From contig CAZLCC010000004.1 in assembly GCA_964558365.1 (NCBI GenBank), forward strand, positions 1 to 23,219: DNA of 23,219 nucleotides. The letters are read 5' to 3'. A program made the translations under genes and the position numbers. Positions 1 through 8,695 of the stretch are shown here, one piece after another; position 1 is the stretch's first letter, and each line of letters begins with the position of its first letter. The stretch comes from CAZLCC01 sp964558365 (GTDB lineage Bacteria > Patescibacteriota > Saccharimonadia > Saccharimonadales > Saccharimonadaceae). The notes under the pieces are model-generated. The model was given only the letters and a program-made list of their open reading frames with translations, had not been told where the DNA came from and did no database searches.

Positions 1-87
1 GCCAGGGAGCTTTTTTGGCATTGTTTGAAAAACAAGTGGAAGTGTTTTTTCTTCGTTAAGGCAGGGGATTTGGATAAATACTTTCAT
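1..87 (-). CDS. Family 2 glycosyltransferase, N-terminal fragment cut by the window edge
   Basis: The minus strand reads ATG at 87-85 and stays open for 29 codons to the window edge. The peptide begins MKVFIQIPCLNEEKTLPLVF, the typical first beta strand of GT2 glycosyltransferases (hydrophobic strand, then P-x-L-N-E-E). The start overlaps the stop of the upstream dehydrogenase gene as TAATG, so the two genes are translationally coupled and probably form one operon. It resembles the start of the divergent GT2 gene at 1420-2385 (MKLVVISFCKNEAET), which suggests related enzymes. Acceptor and donor cannot be told from 29 residues. Confidence 0.75.
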   Translation of the reverse strand, partial: MKVFIQIPCLNEEKTLPLVFQTMPKKLPG

Positions 88-1370
88 TAGCTTACTCCAA
101 TGCCAACGTAGTTAATCCCCATTTCTTTAAAGTTGTTTTTATTTTTTTTGAACATATTTCTTCCATCAACAATAGCGACAACCGAAGAAGGGATAAAATT
201 ATCTTTAAGTAAGTCTTCAAACTCTTTATGACCAGTGGCTATAACAATTGCCTCAGCACTTTCAACTGCTTCACGCAGTGAATCAGCAGTTGAACCCTCT
301 TTTATATACGGATCATACACTGTAATATCTGCCCCATCTTCTTCTAACAATTTTTTAATTGTATACGCTGGGCTTTCTCTGTCGTCGCCAACGTTTGGTT
401 TGTAAGAAAGGCCTAAAAGGGTGACTTTTGTGCCTTTGAGCGATTTCTCTTTTGTATTTAGAGACTCAATTAATAAATCAACTGTGAATTGTGGCATAGA
501 TTCATTTATTGAACGAGCAAGCCGCAAAAAGTCGTGCTCAAAGCCAAACCCGTTGGCGTACTCAATAAGATAATAAGGGTCAACGGGAATACAATGGCCA
601 CCAACACCAGCGCCGGGGTGATGGGGCATAAAAGCAAAGGGTTTTGTTGCTGCGCCGTCTATGACATTTTCAATATTGATGCCAAGTTTATGAAAAGACA
701 TAGCCAGTTCGTTAACAAACGCAATGTTGATATCTCGAAATGAATTTTCAACCACCTTTACAGCCTCAGCTTCTTTAAGTGTTTGCATTGGTTTTATTTC
801 GGCATCAACAATTTTTTCGTACATATCGAGTGCAAGCTCTAACTCTTTTTGAGAGTTTGCACCAAGCACACGGTTAATATTACTAACATTCCACTTTATA
901 TCGCCCGGGTTAATTCGCTCGGGACAGTGTGCAAGGTAAATATCATCACCAATGCTTCTACCGCCCTTAAGAATTATAGGAGTCACAACATCATCGCATA
1001 CGCCAGGGTTAACTGTTGATTCAATAACCAATAATCCACCCTTTTTAATATGGGGGACTGCACCTTCAACTGCCTTTTTAAGAGGAGTTAAATCTGGGCT
1101 TTTGTCACCATTAACAGGAGTGGGTACGCAAACAATAACAGCGTCACAGGAATTAATTTTTGAGATATCGCTGGTGAATTCTATGTTAGATTCATTAAGA
1201 TCTTTCTCATTTACATCATCGACCGTAGGGACGCTGCGTGACAAAGAGTCGATAATAGTAGTGTTGATGTCAACTCCTTTTACGTCAAAACCTTTTTTGT
1301 CAGCGAGTAACGCTAAAGGTAGACCCACATATCCCAGCCCAATAACAGCGATGGATTTTACAGATTGCAT
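87..1370 (-). CDS. UDP-glucose/UDP-HexNAc-type nucleotide-sugar 6-dehydrogenase
   Basis: This cytosolic enzyme of 427 aa oxidises C6 of a UDP-sugar to the uronic acid with two NAD+ and feeds surface polysaccharide synthesis. Visible: the Rossmann motif GLGYVGLP (residues 11-18), a central helix with K205 and N209, and the catalytic cysteine C260 in GGHCIPVDPYYL. The C-terminal UDP-binding domain has LGLSYKPNVGDDRESP. Length is normal for the family. The GVGGHCIPVDPYYL form and the EST-x-x-PG segment resemble WecC/WbpA/TviB enzymes acting on UDP-HexNAc more than UDP-glucose dehydrogenase, but substrate cannot be fixed from sequence. The ATG has no Shine-Dalgarno; a TATAAT lies 8 nt upstream, so the mRNA is probably leaderless or nearly so. 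Confidence 0.9.
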   Translation of the reverse strand: MQSVKSIAVIGLGYVGLPLALLADKKGFDVKGVDINTTIIDSLSRSVPTVDDVNEKDLNESNIEFTSDISKINSCDAVIVCVPTPVNGDKSPDLTPLKKAVEGAVPHIKKGGLLVIESTVNPGVCDDVVTPIILKGGRSIGDDIYLAHCPERINPGDIKWNVSNINRVLGANSQKELELALDMYEKIVDAEIKPMQTLKEAEAVKVVENSFRDINIAFVNELAMSFHKLGINIENVIDGAATKPFAFMPHHPGAGVGGHCIPVDPYYLIEYANGFGFEHDFLRLARSINESMPQFTVDLLIESLNTKEKSLKGTKVTLLGLSYKPNVGDDRESPAYTIKKLLEEDGADITVYDPYIKEGSTADSLREAVESAEAIVIATGHKEFEDLLKDNFIPSSVVAIVDGRNMFKKNKNNFKEMGINYVGIGVS

Positions 1371-1377
1371 GTTATTC

Positions 1378-1409
1378 TATTATAGAAGATAACAGAGCAC
1401 AAAGAAAGG
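1378..1409. promoter_or_regulatory. Divergent overlapping promoters in a near-palindrome, plus ribosome site for the rightward gene
   Basis: TTCTATTATAGAA (1375-1387) is almost symmetric and supplies a -10 on each strand: TATAAT on minus (1384-1379) for the dehydrogenase and TATTAT on plus (1378-1383) for the GT2 gene. The minus -10 ends only 8 nt from its ATG. The plus gene has a short leader with an AAGAAAGG ribosome site (1402-1409) before its GTG at 1420. Because the -10 boxes overlap, the two promoters should compete for polymerase. The -35 elements are weak. Confidence 0.5.
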
Positions 1410-1419
1410 CAAATTTAAG

Positions 1420-2385
1420 GTGAAACTAGTAGTCATTTCATTCTGTAAAAATGAAGCAGAAACAATCAGCGAAGTAGTAAAAAGAATCCCAAAAAAGATT
1501 AATAAAATTCAAACCATTGAAACTGTAGTTATTGATGACGGCAGTGAAGACAATACTTCAGAGGTAGCCAAAAAAGCTGGGGCAGAAGTAGTGCAAGGAA
1601 GTATTAGCAAGGGCGTTGCCTTTCGTTTTCGCGAGGCTGTTAATATTGCTTTGGAAAAAGGTGCCGATATCATGGTAAATATTGACGGAGATCTGCAGTT
1701 TGCCCCAGAAGATATTCCTAAAATGGTGCAGCCAATTTTAAATGATGAAGCTGATTTTGTTGCAGCAGATCGTTTTACGAACCCAGAGACAGGTGAAGCA
1801 CGACGGCCAAAAAACATGCCACTTGGAAAATATATTGGCAATAAGCTTGGAGCACGCGTTACAAGCAAACTAGCTAAAAGAAATTTTAAAGATGTAACTT
1901 GCGGATTTAGGGCATACAACAGAGAGGCTTTATTTGCGCTTAACACTCATGGAAAGCACACTTACACGCAAGAGTCCTTCCAGCTGCTATCTGTAAAGAA
2001 CCTTCGGATTGTCACGATCCCAGTAGTTGTAAAGTACTACCCCGGAAGAAAATCACGTGTGGTAACGAGTGTTTTTAAGTATACATTCATAAGTGCACTG
2101 AATATCTTAAGGGCATATCGCGATTTTGCGCCGTTAAGATTCTTTTTTGTTATTGGTTTGATTCCCTTTATTATTGGGATTCTTTGTGTTGGATTTTTAG
2201 GAGTTCACTATTGGAACTCAGGACAGTTTAGTCCTTATAAGTTTGTTGGTTTTACTGGTCTGTATCTTATCTCACTCAGTTTGTTTGTGTGGGGACTTGG
2301 TATCGTTGCAGACATGCTCGTACGAATTTTAGGGAACCAAGAAAAAACCCAAGAAGAGATACGTAGGCTGAGGTTTAAAAAATAA
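1420..2385 (+). CDS. Membrane-anchored family 2 glycosyltransferase (polyprenyl-phosphate type)
   Basis: A 321-aa inner-membrane glycosyltransferase with a cytosolic GT-A domain. Visible: VVIDDGSEDNT (nucleotide-sugar binding) and the DxD-type metal site in NIDGDLQFAPEDI near residues 90-95, followed by a family-typical VTCGFRAYNREAL segment. Two hydrophobic segments near residues 240-265 and 275-300 form a C-terminal anchor. This layout is that of DPM1/GtrB-like enzymes that load a sugar on undecaprenyl phosphate or extend a lipid-linked glycan. The GTG start at 1420 is chosen because AAGAAAGG lies 10 nt upstream and the residues after it form the first beta strand. Its stop lies one base from the stop of the convergent rmlA gene. 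Confidence 0.85.
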   Translation: MKLVVISFCKNEAETISEVVKRIPKKINKIQTIETVVIDDGSEDNTSEVAKKAGAEVVQGSISKGVAFRFREAVNIALEKGADIMVNIDGDLQFAPEDIPKMVQPILNDEADFVAADRFTNPETGEARRPKNMPLGKYIGNKLGARVTSKLAKRNFKDVTCGFRAYNREALFALNTHGKHTYTQESFQLLSVKNLRIVTIPVVVKYYPGRKSRVVTSVFKYTFISALNILRAYRDFAPLRFFFVIGLIPFIIGILCVGFLGVHYWNSGQFSPYKFVGFTGLYLISLSLFVWGLGIVADMLVRILGNQEKTQEEIRRLRFKK

Positions 2386-2386
2386 T

Positions 2387-3247
2387 TTATTTGACCAAAG
2401 CTGCTAGATATTTGCCGTAACCACTTTTCTTCAGTGGTTCGGCAATCGCTAGAAGTTGCTCCTTAGAAATAAACCCTTCGCGGTAGGCAATTTCTTCAGG
2501 GCTACCAATTTTTAGGCCAGTTCTCTTTTCAATAACACGAACATATTCTGAGGCGTCGTTCATAGAGCCGAAAGTTCCTGTGTCGAGCCAAGCTGTTCCT
2601 TGGCCAAGTAGTGAAACCTTTAATTTTTTCTTCTTGAGGTAGGCGTCGAGTACGGAAGTTATTTCTATCTCGCCACGAGTACTTGGCTTTACGTTTTTTG
2701 CAATTTCAACTACATCATTATCACAGAAATAAAGACCTGCATTTGCGTAATTTGACTTTGGTTTTTCTGGCTTTTCTTCAATCGAAAGAACATTCATATC
2801 TTTATCAAATTCATATACGCCATACCTTTGGGGATCATGCACTTGAATTGCAAAACCAACAGCTCCGTCAACGTCTGCATATTCTTTGAGTCTTTCATCC
2901 ATATTGGCTCCGTGGAAAATATTATCTCCTAAGATCATTGCAACCTTGTCTTTGCCAATAAAGTCCGCACCAACGATATAGGCATCAGCTAACCCTCGCG
3001 GCTTCTCCTGAACGGCATACTCTAAAGATATACCCCACTCAGAGCCGTCTCCAAGCAGGTTTTTGAATTGAGCCTGATCATGAGGAGTGGTAATTACCAG
3101 TATTTCTTTAATCCCAGCCATCATTAGTGTACTTAATGGGTAGTAAACCATTGGTTTGTCATAGATCGGCATTAACTGTTTTGAAATACCTTTTGTAATA
3201 GGGTAAAGTCTTGTTCCTGAGCCTCCCGCTAAAATAATTCCCTTCAT
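2387..3247 (-). CDS. rmlA: Glucose-1-phosphate thymidylyltransferase
   Basis: First step of dTDP-L-rhamnose synthesis: glucose-1-phosphate + dTTP gives dTDP-glucose + PPi. At 286 aa the length is that of RmlA. Visible: the nucleotidyltransferase signature GGSGTRLYPITKGISKQLMP at residues 8-27, PMVYYPLSTLMMAGI, then LGDNIFHG with the metal-binding Asp, EEKPEKPKS, and AWLDTGTFGSM near residue 220. A strong GAGGAG ribosome site precedes the ATG. It is the last gene of the minus-strand rml operon, 18 nt behind the rmlCD fusion. No terminator hairpin separates it from the convergent GT2 gene. Confidence 0.95.
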   Translation of the reverse strand: MKGIILAGGSGTRLYPITKGISKQLMPIYDKPMVYYPLSTLMMAGIKEILVITTPHDQAQFKNLLGDGSEWGISLEYAVQEKPRGLADAYIVGADFIGKDKVAMILGDNIFHGANMDERLKEYADVDGAVGFAIQVHDPQRYGVYEFDKDMNVLSIEEKPEKPKSNYANAGLYFCDNDVVEIAKNVKPSTRGEIEITSVLDAYLKKKKLKVSLLGQGTAWLDTGTFGSMNDASEYVRVIEKRTGLKIGSPEEIAYREGFISKEQLLAIAEPLKKSGYGKYLAALVK

Positions 3248-3265
3248 TTTTCTCCTCGCAAAAAT

Positions 3266-4669
3266 TTATTTCAAGTATTCTTGTAAAGCTTCGTGCCAAT
3301 TTCTTGGAATAAAGCCCGTAGTCTCTATCTTATCAAGATTGAGCGTACTTTTTAAGGGGCGGGGAGCGATTCCTTCTTTACCTTTAAAATATTCTTCTGT
3401 TGAGGTTGGTGTTACATCATTCTTACTTTTTCCAGATAATGCAAACACTTCCTTTGCAACTGTAGCCCAAGATACAGCATCGCCATCGTTAGTAAGATTA
3501 TACGTACCAAAAGGAGATTGACTTTCTAATAAATGTTTAATACCTTTTGCAAGATCTGTCGTGAAGGTAAGTCGGCCGACCTGATCATCTACAACGCTTG
3601 GTTTTATGGCTTTTTCTGCCAAGTTTTTCATTGTTTTTACGAAATTATTACCTTCGCCTATAACCCAACTTGTGCGCACAAGATAGTGTTTAGGAGCTAG
3701 CGAAGCGGCGATATCACCCGCGGCTTTTGTTTGCGCATAGACACCAAGTGGGGTAAGTGATTCGTCTTCAGTATGATTATCTTTTGTGCCATCAAAAACA
3801 TATTCGCTTGAAATATGAACCAAGGTAATATTATTTTCTGTTGATATTTGGGCGAGCATAGCAACTGCTTGCGCATTAATCTTCCAGGCAGCCTCACGGC
3901 CTTCAGGAGTTTCTGCTTGATCAACTGCGGTGTAGGCTGCTGCATTAATGATAGTTTTATAGTTTTTCCAGTTCTTCTTTTTGTATTCATCTGGGTTGGT
4001 CATATCAAACTCGTCTCGATCAACAAACTCTGCACTCGGAAACTCACCTTTGAGTGCTGTGCCCAGCTGCCCGTTTGAGCCGATGACTAGTATTTTGCGA
4101 TCTTTCATTGGGGTAACATTTTGCAATCTAGGGTGGATCTTATCTTTCTCGGAGAACTCCGCCTTTTCGAGAGAAATTGGCCACTTTATAGCAGCTGTTT
4201 CATCGGCAAGGTTTAAGAAAGTATATTGTTCTTGCGCATTCTGGCTCCAGTGGTCATTCACTAGGTAAGTGTAGACGGTATTTTCTTCTAAAGCTTGAAA
4301 AGCATTCCCAACGCCACGTGGTACAAAGATGGCTTTTGATGGGTCTAATTCAATGGTAAACACCTTTCCAAAACTTTCTCCCTCGCGAAGATCAACCCAT
4401 GCGCCAAAGACCTTACCTGCACCAATAGAAATATATTTATCCCATGGTTCTGCGTGGATACCCCGGGTAACACCCTTTTCAGCATTAAAACTAATATTGT
4501 TTTGCACTGGACCAAAATCTGGTAGACCAATTTTGGTCATTTTTTCCTTTTGCCAATTTTCTTTAAACCAACCACGACTATCTCCAAATACAGGAAGGTC
4601 AAAAACAACTAGCCCTGGTATAGGTGTTTCTGTAGCGTTTAATTCTTTGCTAAACTCAATTTTACTCAT
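3266..4669 (-). CDS. rmlCD: Fused dTDP-4-dehydrorhamnose 3,5-epimerase / dTDP-4-dehydrorhamnose reductase
   Basis: One 467-aa chain carries steps three and four of dTDP-rhamnose synthesis. Residues 1 to about 185 are an RmlC cupin: GDSRGWFKE, GVTRGIH with the expected catalytic His, Lys in WDKYISIG, FVPRGVGNAF, and a Ser-Glu-Lys-Asp stretch near the domain end. Residues from about 190 are RmlD, a short-chain reductase with ILVIGSNGQLG, INAAAYTAVDQAE, SSEYVFDG and a YAQTK (YxxxK) catalytic pair, then RTSWVIGEG. The epimerase segment where most RmlC proteins have a Tyr-Tyr pair reads NDHW, so its chemistry may differ. Such fusions are known in Actinobacteria. The start follows rmlB by 5 nt, with AAGGA inside the end of rmlB as ribosome site. 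Confidence 0.88.
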   Translation of the reverse strand: MSKIEFSKELNATETPIPGLVVFDLPVFGDSRGWFKENWQKEKMTKIGLPDFGPVQNNISFNAEKGVTRGIHAEPWDKYISIGAGKVFGAWVDLREGESFGKVFTIELDPSKAIFVPRGVGNAFQALEENTVYTYLVNDHWSQNAQEQYTFLNLADETAAIKWPISLEKAEFSEKDKIHPRLQNVTPMKDRKILVIGSNGQLGTALKGEFPSAEFVDRDEFDMTNPDEYKKKNWKNYKTIINAAAYTAVDQAETPEGREAAWKINAQAVAMLAQISTENNITLVHISSEYVFDGTKDNHTEDESLTPLGVYAQTKAAGDIAASLAPKHYLVRTSWVIGEGNNFVKTMKNLAEKAIKPSVVDDQVGRLTFTTDLAKGIKHLLESQSPFGTYNLTNDGDAVSWATVAKEVFALSGKSKNDVTPTSTEEYFKGKEGIAPRPLKSTLNLDKIETTGFIPRNWHEALQEYLK

Positions 4670-4674
4670 AGTAA

Positions 4675-5673
4675 TTATTGTCCTTGCTTTGCGTACGCTT
4701 CTTCAACCTTTGTTTTTTCAGCTTGCCACCATGCTTCATTCTTTGTATACCAATCAATTGTGGCCTTTAGGCCTTCACGGAGGTTGGTATATTTTGGCTT
4801 CCAGCCAAGTTCATTTTTTAGTTTTGAGGCGTCAATTGCATATCGCATGTCATGACCTGGACGATCGTTTACATGCTCGTATGCATTCTTGTCTTTATCC
4901 ATGAGCTCTAAAATAGTTTCAATGATATATTTATTATTTTCTTCGCCATCTGCACCAATGAGGTATGTCTCGCCGCTTTTACCTTTTTCAATAATTGCAT
5001 GTACGGCATCATTATGATCATCAACATGAATCCAGTCGCGTACCTGCTCTCCGGTGCCATACAGTTTTGGAGAAATACCGCTTAAAATATTGGTGATTTG
5101 GCGAGGAATAAACTTTTCAATGTGTTGGTATGGTCCGTAATTATTTGAGCAATTTGAAATAGTTGCATGAATGCCGAATGAGCGAACCCACGCTTTAACT
5201 AATAAATCGGAGCCAGCTTTCGTTGAAGAGTAGGGACTACTTGCGTTATATGGAGTTTCCGGAGTAAATTTTGCTGGATCATCAAGCTCAAGATCGCCAT
5301 ATACTTCGTCTGTTGAAATATGGTGAAGGCGCTTTTTATGCTTTCTCACTGCCTCAAGGATTGTAGCAGTGCCAATTAAGTTACTTTGAATAAAAGGCCA
5401 TGGGTCGCGTAATGAATTGTCGTTATGGCTTTCAGCTGCAAAATGAACCACTATATCTGTTTCAGAAACAAGCGTATCCATCAGTTCACGATCACAAATA
5501 TCACCAGTAACAAAATTAATTTTTTCTAAAACACTTGTGAGATTATCTGGATTGCCAGCGTATGTTAGCTTATCAATTACTGTTACTTTGTAGTCAGGAT
5601 AATTTTTTAAAGTGTAGTGAACAAAGTTTGCACCAATGAACCCTGCGCCACCTGTAATGAGTAAATTCTTCAT
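4675..5673 (-). CDS. rmlB: dTDP-glucose 4,6-dehydratase
   Basis: Second step of dTDP-rhamnose synthesis, an NAD+-dependent extended SDR of 332 aa, a normal length. Visible: TGGAGFIGANFV at residues 7-18 (NAD binding), HFAAESHNDNSL, STDEVYGD with the catalytic Asp-Glu pair, and the catalytic YSSTK (YxxxK). NNYGPYQHIEKFIPRQI and RDWIHVDDH are typical substrate-loop segments. First gene of the rmlB-rmlCD-rmlA operon. The ATG has no Shine-Dalgarno; TATACT ends 6 nt before it, so transcription should start at the A of the ATG. Confidence 0.94.
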   Translation of the reverse strand: MKNLLITGGAGFIGANFVHYTLKNYPDYKVTVIDKLTYAGNPDNLTSVLEKINFVTGDICDRELMDTLVSETDIVVHFAAESHNDNSLRDPWPFIQSNLIGTATILEAVRKHKKRLHHISTDEVYGDLELDDPAKFTPETPYNASSPYSSTKAGSDLLVKAWVRSFGIHATISNCSNNYGPYQHIEKFIPRQITNILSGISPKLYGTGEQVRDWIHVDDHNDAVHAIIEKGKSGETYLIGADGEENNKYIIETILELMDKDKNAYEHVNDRPGHDMRYAIDASKLKNELGWKPKYTNLREGLKATIDWYTKNEAWWQAEKTKVEEAYAKQGQ

Positions 5674-5679
5674 AAGGTT

Positions 5680-5709
5680 AGTATAGCTTTTTGCTAATAT
5701 GCATGTCTA
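5680..5709 (-). promoter_or_regulatory. rmlB promoter giving a leaderless mRNA
   Basis: On the minus strand TAGACA (5709-5704), an 18-nt spacer and TATACT (5685-5680) form a good sigma-70-type promoter. Only AACCTT lies between the -10 and the ATG at 5673, so the predicted +1 is the first base of the start codon. It should drive the whole rml operon. Confidence 0.6.
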
Positions 5710-5728
5710 TTGTGAAATAGAGAAAGCA

Positions 5729-5781
5729 TAATATATGTAAATATAACAACATATTATACGTATATATTACAGTGGTATAAT
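5729..5781 (+). promoter_or_regulatory. Extended -10 promoter for the mannose-1-P guanylyltransferase gene, with an AT-rich inverted repeat upstream
   Basis: TGG followed by TATAAT (5773-5781) is an extended -10 box. A ribosome site AAAGGAAA precedes the ATG at 5810, so this gene has a leader, unlike its divergent neighbour rmlB. Arms TAATATAT (5729-5736) and ATATATTA (5762-5769) form an inverted repeat with 25 nt between them, covering the weak -35 area. This could be an operator or simply AT-rich sequence. Confidence 0.5.
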
Positions 5782-5809
5782 GAGGTGGTAAAAAGACTGA
5801 AAGGAAATT

Positions 5810-6859
5810 ATGATAACAGTTATTAATGCAGGTGGATCAGGAACACGCCTTTGGCCACTTTCAACGCCTGAATATCCAAAGCACTTATTGAAATTGACTG
5901 GCGAAAGAACATTATTGCAGTCTGCCTATGATCGAGCAAAACATATTAGTGATAAGGTTTATGTAGTAACCGAAGCAGGGCACGCACACTATGTAAAAGA
6001 ACAACTATCAGAACTTCCTGAAGACGCTTTTTTAATTGAACCCGGGCGACGTGGTACGGCGCATTGTATTTTGTTTGCGCTTGACTTTATAGCCCGAAAC
6101 CATAGCAGCGAAGAGCCAATTGCATTTATTCACTCAGACCATCATATTCGTGATACGGAGGGTTTTGAGCGGTCGTTTAGCGTTGCAGCTAAAACATCGC
6201 AAACACGAAAAGAGATTACGCTCATCGGCATTGAGCCAACCTTTCCCGCAACTGGTTTTGGATATATAGAAAGAAGCAAAGTGATTGATGCAGACTCGGG
6301 TGTTTATGAGGTAAAAACCTTTAAAGAAAAACCAGATTACGAAACAGCACAGCAATATGTTGAGTCGGGTCATTACTTTTGGAATTGTGGATATTTTGTT
6401 GGTTCGGTAAGCACTTTCTTGAATGAAATGCAGCAAAGCTCCCCCGCTCTTAATAATAGCTACCAGACACTTTCAGCCATTAAAGATTTTAATAGCGAGG
6501 AATATAAAAATACGTATCTTTCATTTGATAATCAGGTAATTGATGTTGCATTGATTGAGAAAGCTAAGAGACTAGCTGTTGTTGCGGCAAGTTTTGACTG
6601 GGTTGATGTTGGGTCTTTTAAAGACCTGTATGCCACAGTAAGCCAAGATGAACAAGGCAATCATTTTTATGGGAAGAGCGTACACGATATAAGCGTGGAA
6701 AATGCTTATATTCGCAATGAGGAAGATAAACCGATCGCAGTAATCGGCTTGGATAATATTGTCGTCGTCAACACACCAGAGGGTATACTTGTGGCAAGGA
6801 GAGATTCTAGTCACAAAGTTGGTGAAATAGCTAAAAAAATTCAGCAAGATAAAAAGTAA
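5810..6859 (+). CDS. manC: Mannose-1-phosphate guanylyltransferase
   Basis: Makes GDP-mannose from mannose-1-phosphate and GTP in the cytosol, supplying mannose or deoxysugar donors. At 349 aa it is the short form without the C-terminal phosphomannose isomerase cupin found in long ManC proteins. Visible: GGSGTRLWPLSTPEYPKHLL near residues 9-28, EPGRRGTA, FIHSDHHI with the metal-binding Asp, GFGYIERS, FKEKPD, FWNCGYFVG and FDWVDVGSF. These mark the mannose-type rather than glucose-type pyrophosphorylases. The ATG is chosen for the AAAGGAAA ribosome site a few bases upstream. glmS follows after 6 nt, so the two are cotranscribed. Confidence 0.88.
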   Translation: MITVINAGGSGTRLWPLSTPEYPKHLLKLTGERTLLQSAYDRAKHISDKVYVVTEAGHAHYVKEQLSELPEDAFLIEPGRRGTAHCILFALDFIARNHSSEEPIAFIHSDHHIRDTEGFERSFSVAAKTSQTRKEITLIGIEPTFPATGFGYIERSKVIDADSGVYEVKTFKEKPDYETAQQYVESGHYFWNCGYFVGSVSTFLNEMQQSSPALNNSYQTLSAIKDFNSEEYKNTYLSFDNQVIDVALIEKAKRLAVVAASFDWVDVGSFKDLYATVSQDEQGNHFYGKSVHDISVENAYIRNEEDKPIAVIGLDNIVVVNTPEGILVARRDSSHKVGEIAKKIQQDKK

Positions 6860-6865
6860 ACCAGA

Positions 6866-8695
6866 ATGTGCGGAATTGTTGGATACATTGGAAATAAAAA
6901 GGCTCAGCCAATACTTTTGAGCGGACTAAGACGCTTGGAGTATCGGGGTTATGATTCTGCCGGGATAGCAACGCTAGATGCTAGCGGTAAAGCAACGCTG
7001 CTTAAAGAAAAGGGTAAAGTTTCGGGTCTTGATAAGATTGTGCAAACAAACCAAAAGAAAGATTTGATGGGCATTGGGCACACTCGTTGGGCAACCCACG
7101 GAGAGCCGTCGGTCAAAAACGCTCATCCGCATAATGTTGGTAGTATTTATTTAGCACACAACGGCATCATTGAAAATTATCAAGAAATCAAAGAAACATT
7201 GATGGCTGATGGTTATAAATTTAAAAGTGATACAGATAGTGAAGTGCTAGCTGCGCTAATTGCCTCTTATTTTGATGGCAAGAAAGTTAGTTTAAAAGAC
7301 GCAGTAATTTCGGCAATTAGTTCTGTGGTTGGTACATATGGCATCGTTGCTGTTTCAAGCGATGACCTCTCAACATTGGTAACAGCGCGAAAAGGGAGTC
7401 CATTAATTTTAGGACTTAGTGAAGACGAAACATACATTTCAAGTGACGCGGCAACACTTGTTGGTCAAATTGATAATGTTATTTACCTAAATGATGGCGA
7501 AGTTGCAGAATGTAAAGCTGGCGATGTTTCTATTTTTGATCTTAGCGCTGCGCCAGTGAGCAAGGACGTTGAAGAGCTCGATCTAGATATTCAGGCTATT
7601 CAAAAGAAAGGCTACGACCACTTTTTATTAAAAGAAATTATGGAGCAACCCGACACACTGCGCGCTACTCTTGCTGGACGACTTATTCCTCAAGAGGGCA
7701 AAGCCAAGCTTGGTGGGCCAAATATGAGCGACGAAGAATTAAGAGAGATTGAACATATTGTTATTGTTGGGTGTGGAACAGCATATTATGCCGGTCTTTT
7801 GGCATCGTATTATATAAGCCAGGCTACAGAGGGTGTGAGTGTTGAGGTCGCGATTGCCTCAGAGCTTCGCTATAAGGCATTTTCTATGCCGAAGAACACT
7901 GTTGCGTTGATTGTTTCTCAATCTGGAGAAACAGCCGATACGCTAGCTTGCCTGCGGGAACTAAAGAATAGAGGAGTCAGGACTCTAGGTATTGTAAATT
8001 CAGTTGGCTCTACGATTGCGCGCGAGGTTGACGGTGGCGTATATGTGCATGTTGGACCTGAAATATCGGTTGCTTCAACGAAGGCATTTACCTCTCAGGT
8101 TTCGGCGATGCTGTTATTTGGATTAACAATCGCACAAGCCAAAGGTGCAAGCCAGCAAACGATAAGTAAGTTTGTAGATGAACTTGATATGTTACCAAAT
8201 GAGATTGAAAAACTTTTAACAAAACACAAAGGCGAAGTTAAAAAGATCGCAAAAAAATATAGCAAAAAAGACCACGCACTTTTTATGGGCAGGGATACGC
8301 TCTTCCCGGTAGCCCTAGAGGGCGCCTTAAAGCTAAAAGAAATATCTTACATTCAGGCGGAAGGCTATGCTGCGGGTGAGTTAAAACACGGGCCAATTGC
8401 GCTTATTGACGATAGATTTTTTGAAGTATTTTTACTTGCTGATAATTGGTTATTTGAAAAAAGTAAAAGTAATCTAAGCGAAGTTCGCGCAAGAGGCGGT
8501 GATGTATTAGCTATTACAAATAGCAAAGAAAAAATTGATGCCGAAGCAGTTATTTGTGTTGAGACAAAGCTAGATGCCTTAACACCACTACTTTTGAATA
8601 TTATTTTGCAATTGCTTGCTTACTACACTGCTGTTTATAGGGGTAATGATGTTGATCAGCCGCGAAATTTAGCAAAGAGCGTTACGGTTGAATAG
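6866..8695 (+). CDS. glmS: Glutamine-fructose-6-phosphate aminotransferase (isomerising)
   Basis: Converts fructose-6-phosphate and glutamine to glucosamine-6-phosphate, the entry to UDP-GlcNAc for peptidoglycan and glycans. The 609-aa length is standard. The N-terminal class II glutaminase begins MCGIVGYIG, with Cys2 becoming the N-terminal nucleophile after Met removal, and has GHTRWATHG. Two SIS domains follow: VGCGTAYYAG, SQSGETADTL and SVASTKAF in the first, then ALEGALKLKEISY and GELKHGPIAL in the second. The C-terminal PRNLAKSVTVE is the family end. There is no strong Shine-Dalgarno before the ATG, so reinitiation after manC is likely. The last 14 bases overlap the convergent GT4 gene. 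Confidence 0.96.
   Translation: MCGIVGYIGNKKAQPILLSGLRRLEYRGYDSAGIATLDASGKATLLKEKGKVSGLDKIVQTNQKKDLMGIGHTRWATHGEPSVKNAHPHNVGSIYLAHNGIIENYQEIKETLMADGYKFKSDTDSEVLAALIASYFDGKKVSLKDAVISAISSVVGTYGIVAVSSDDLSTLVTARKGSPLILGLSEDETYISSDAATLVGQIDNVIYLNDGEVAECKAGDVSIFDLSAAPVSKDVEELDLDIQAIQKKGYDHFLLKEIMEQPDTLRATLAGRLIPQEGKAKLGGPNMSDEELREIEHIVIVGCGTAYYAGLLASYYISQATEGVSVEVAIASELRYKAFSMPKNTVALIVSQSGETADTLACLRELKNRGVRTLGIVNSVGSTIAREVDGGVYVHVGPEISVASTKAFTSQVSAMLLFGLTIAQAKGASQQTISKFVDELDMLPNEIEKLLTKHKGEVKKIAKKYSKKDHALFMGRDTLFPVALEGALKLKEISYIQAEGYAAGELKHGPIALIDDRFFEVFLLADNWLFEKSKSNLSEVRARGGDVLAITNSKEKIDAEAVICVETKLDALTPLLLNIILQLLAYYTAVYRGNDVDQPRNLAKSVTVE

Noticed and set aside
952..1392. Long plus-strand frame opposite the nucleotide-sugar dehydrogenase
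   Set aside because: Antisense shadow of a clear enzyme gene, no domain and no start signal.
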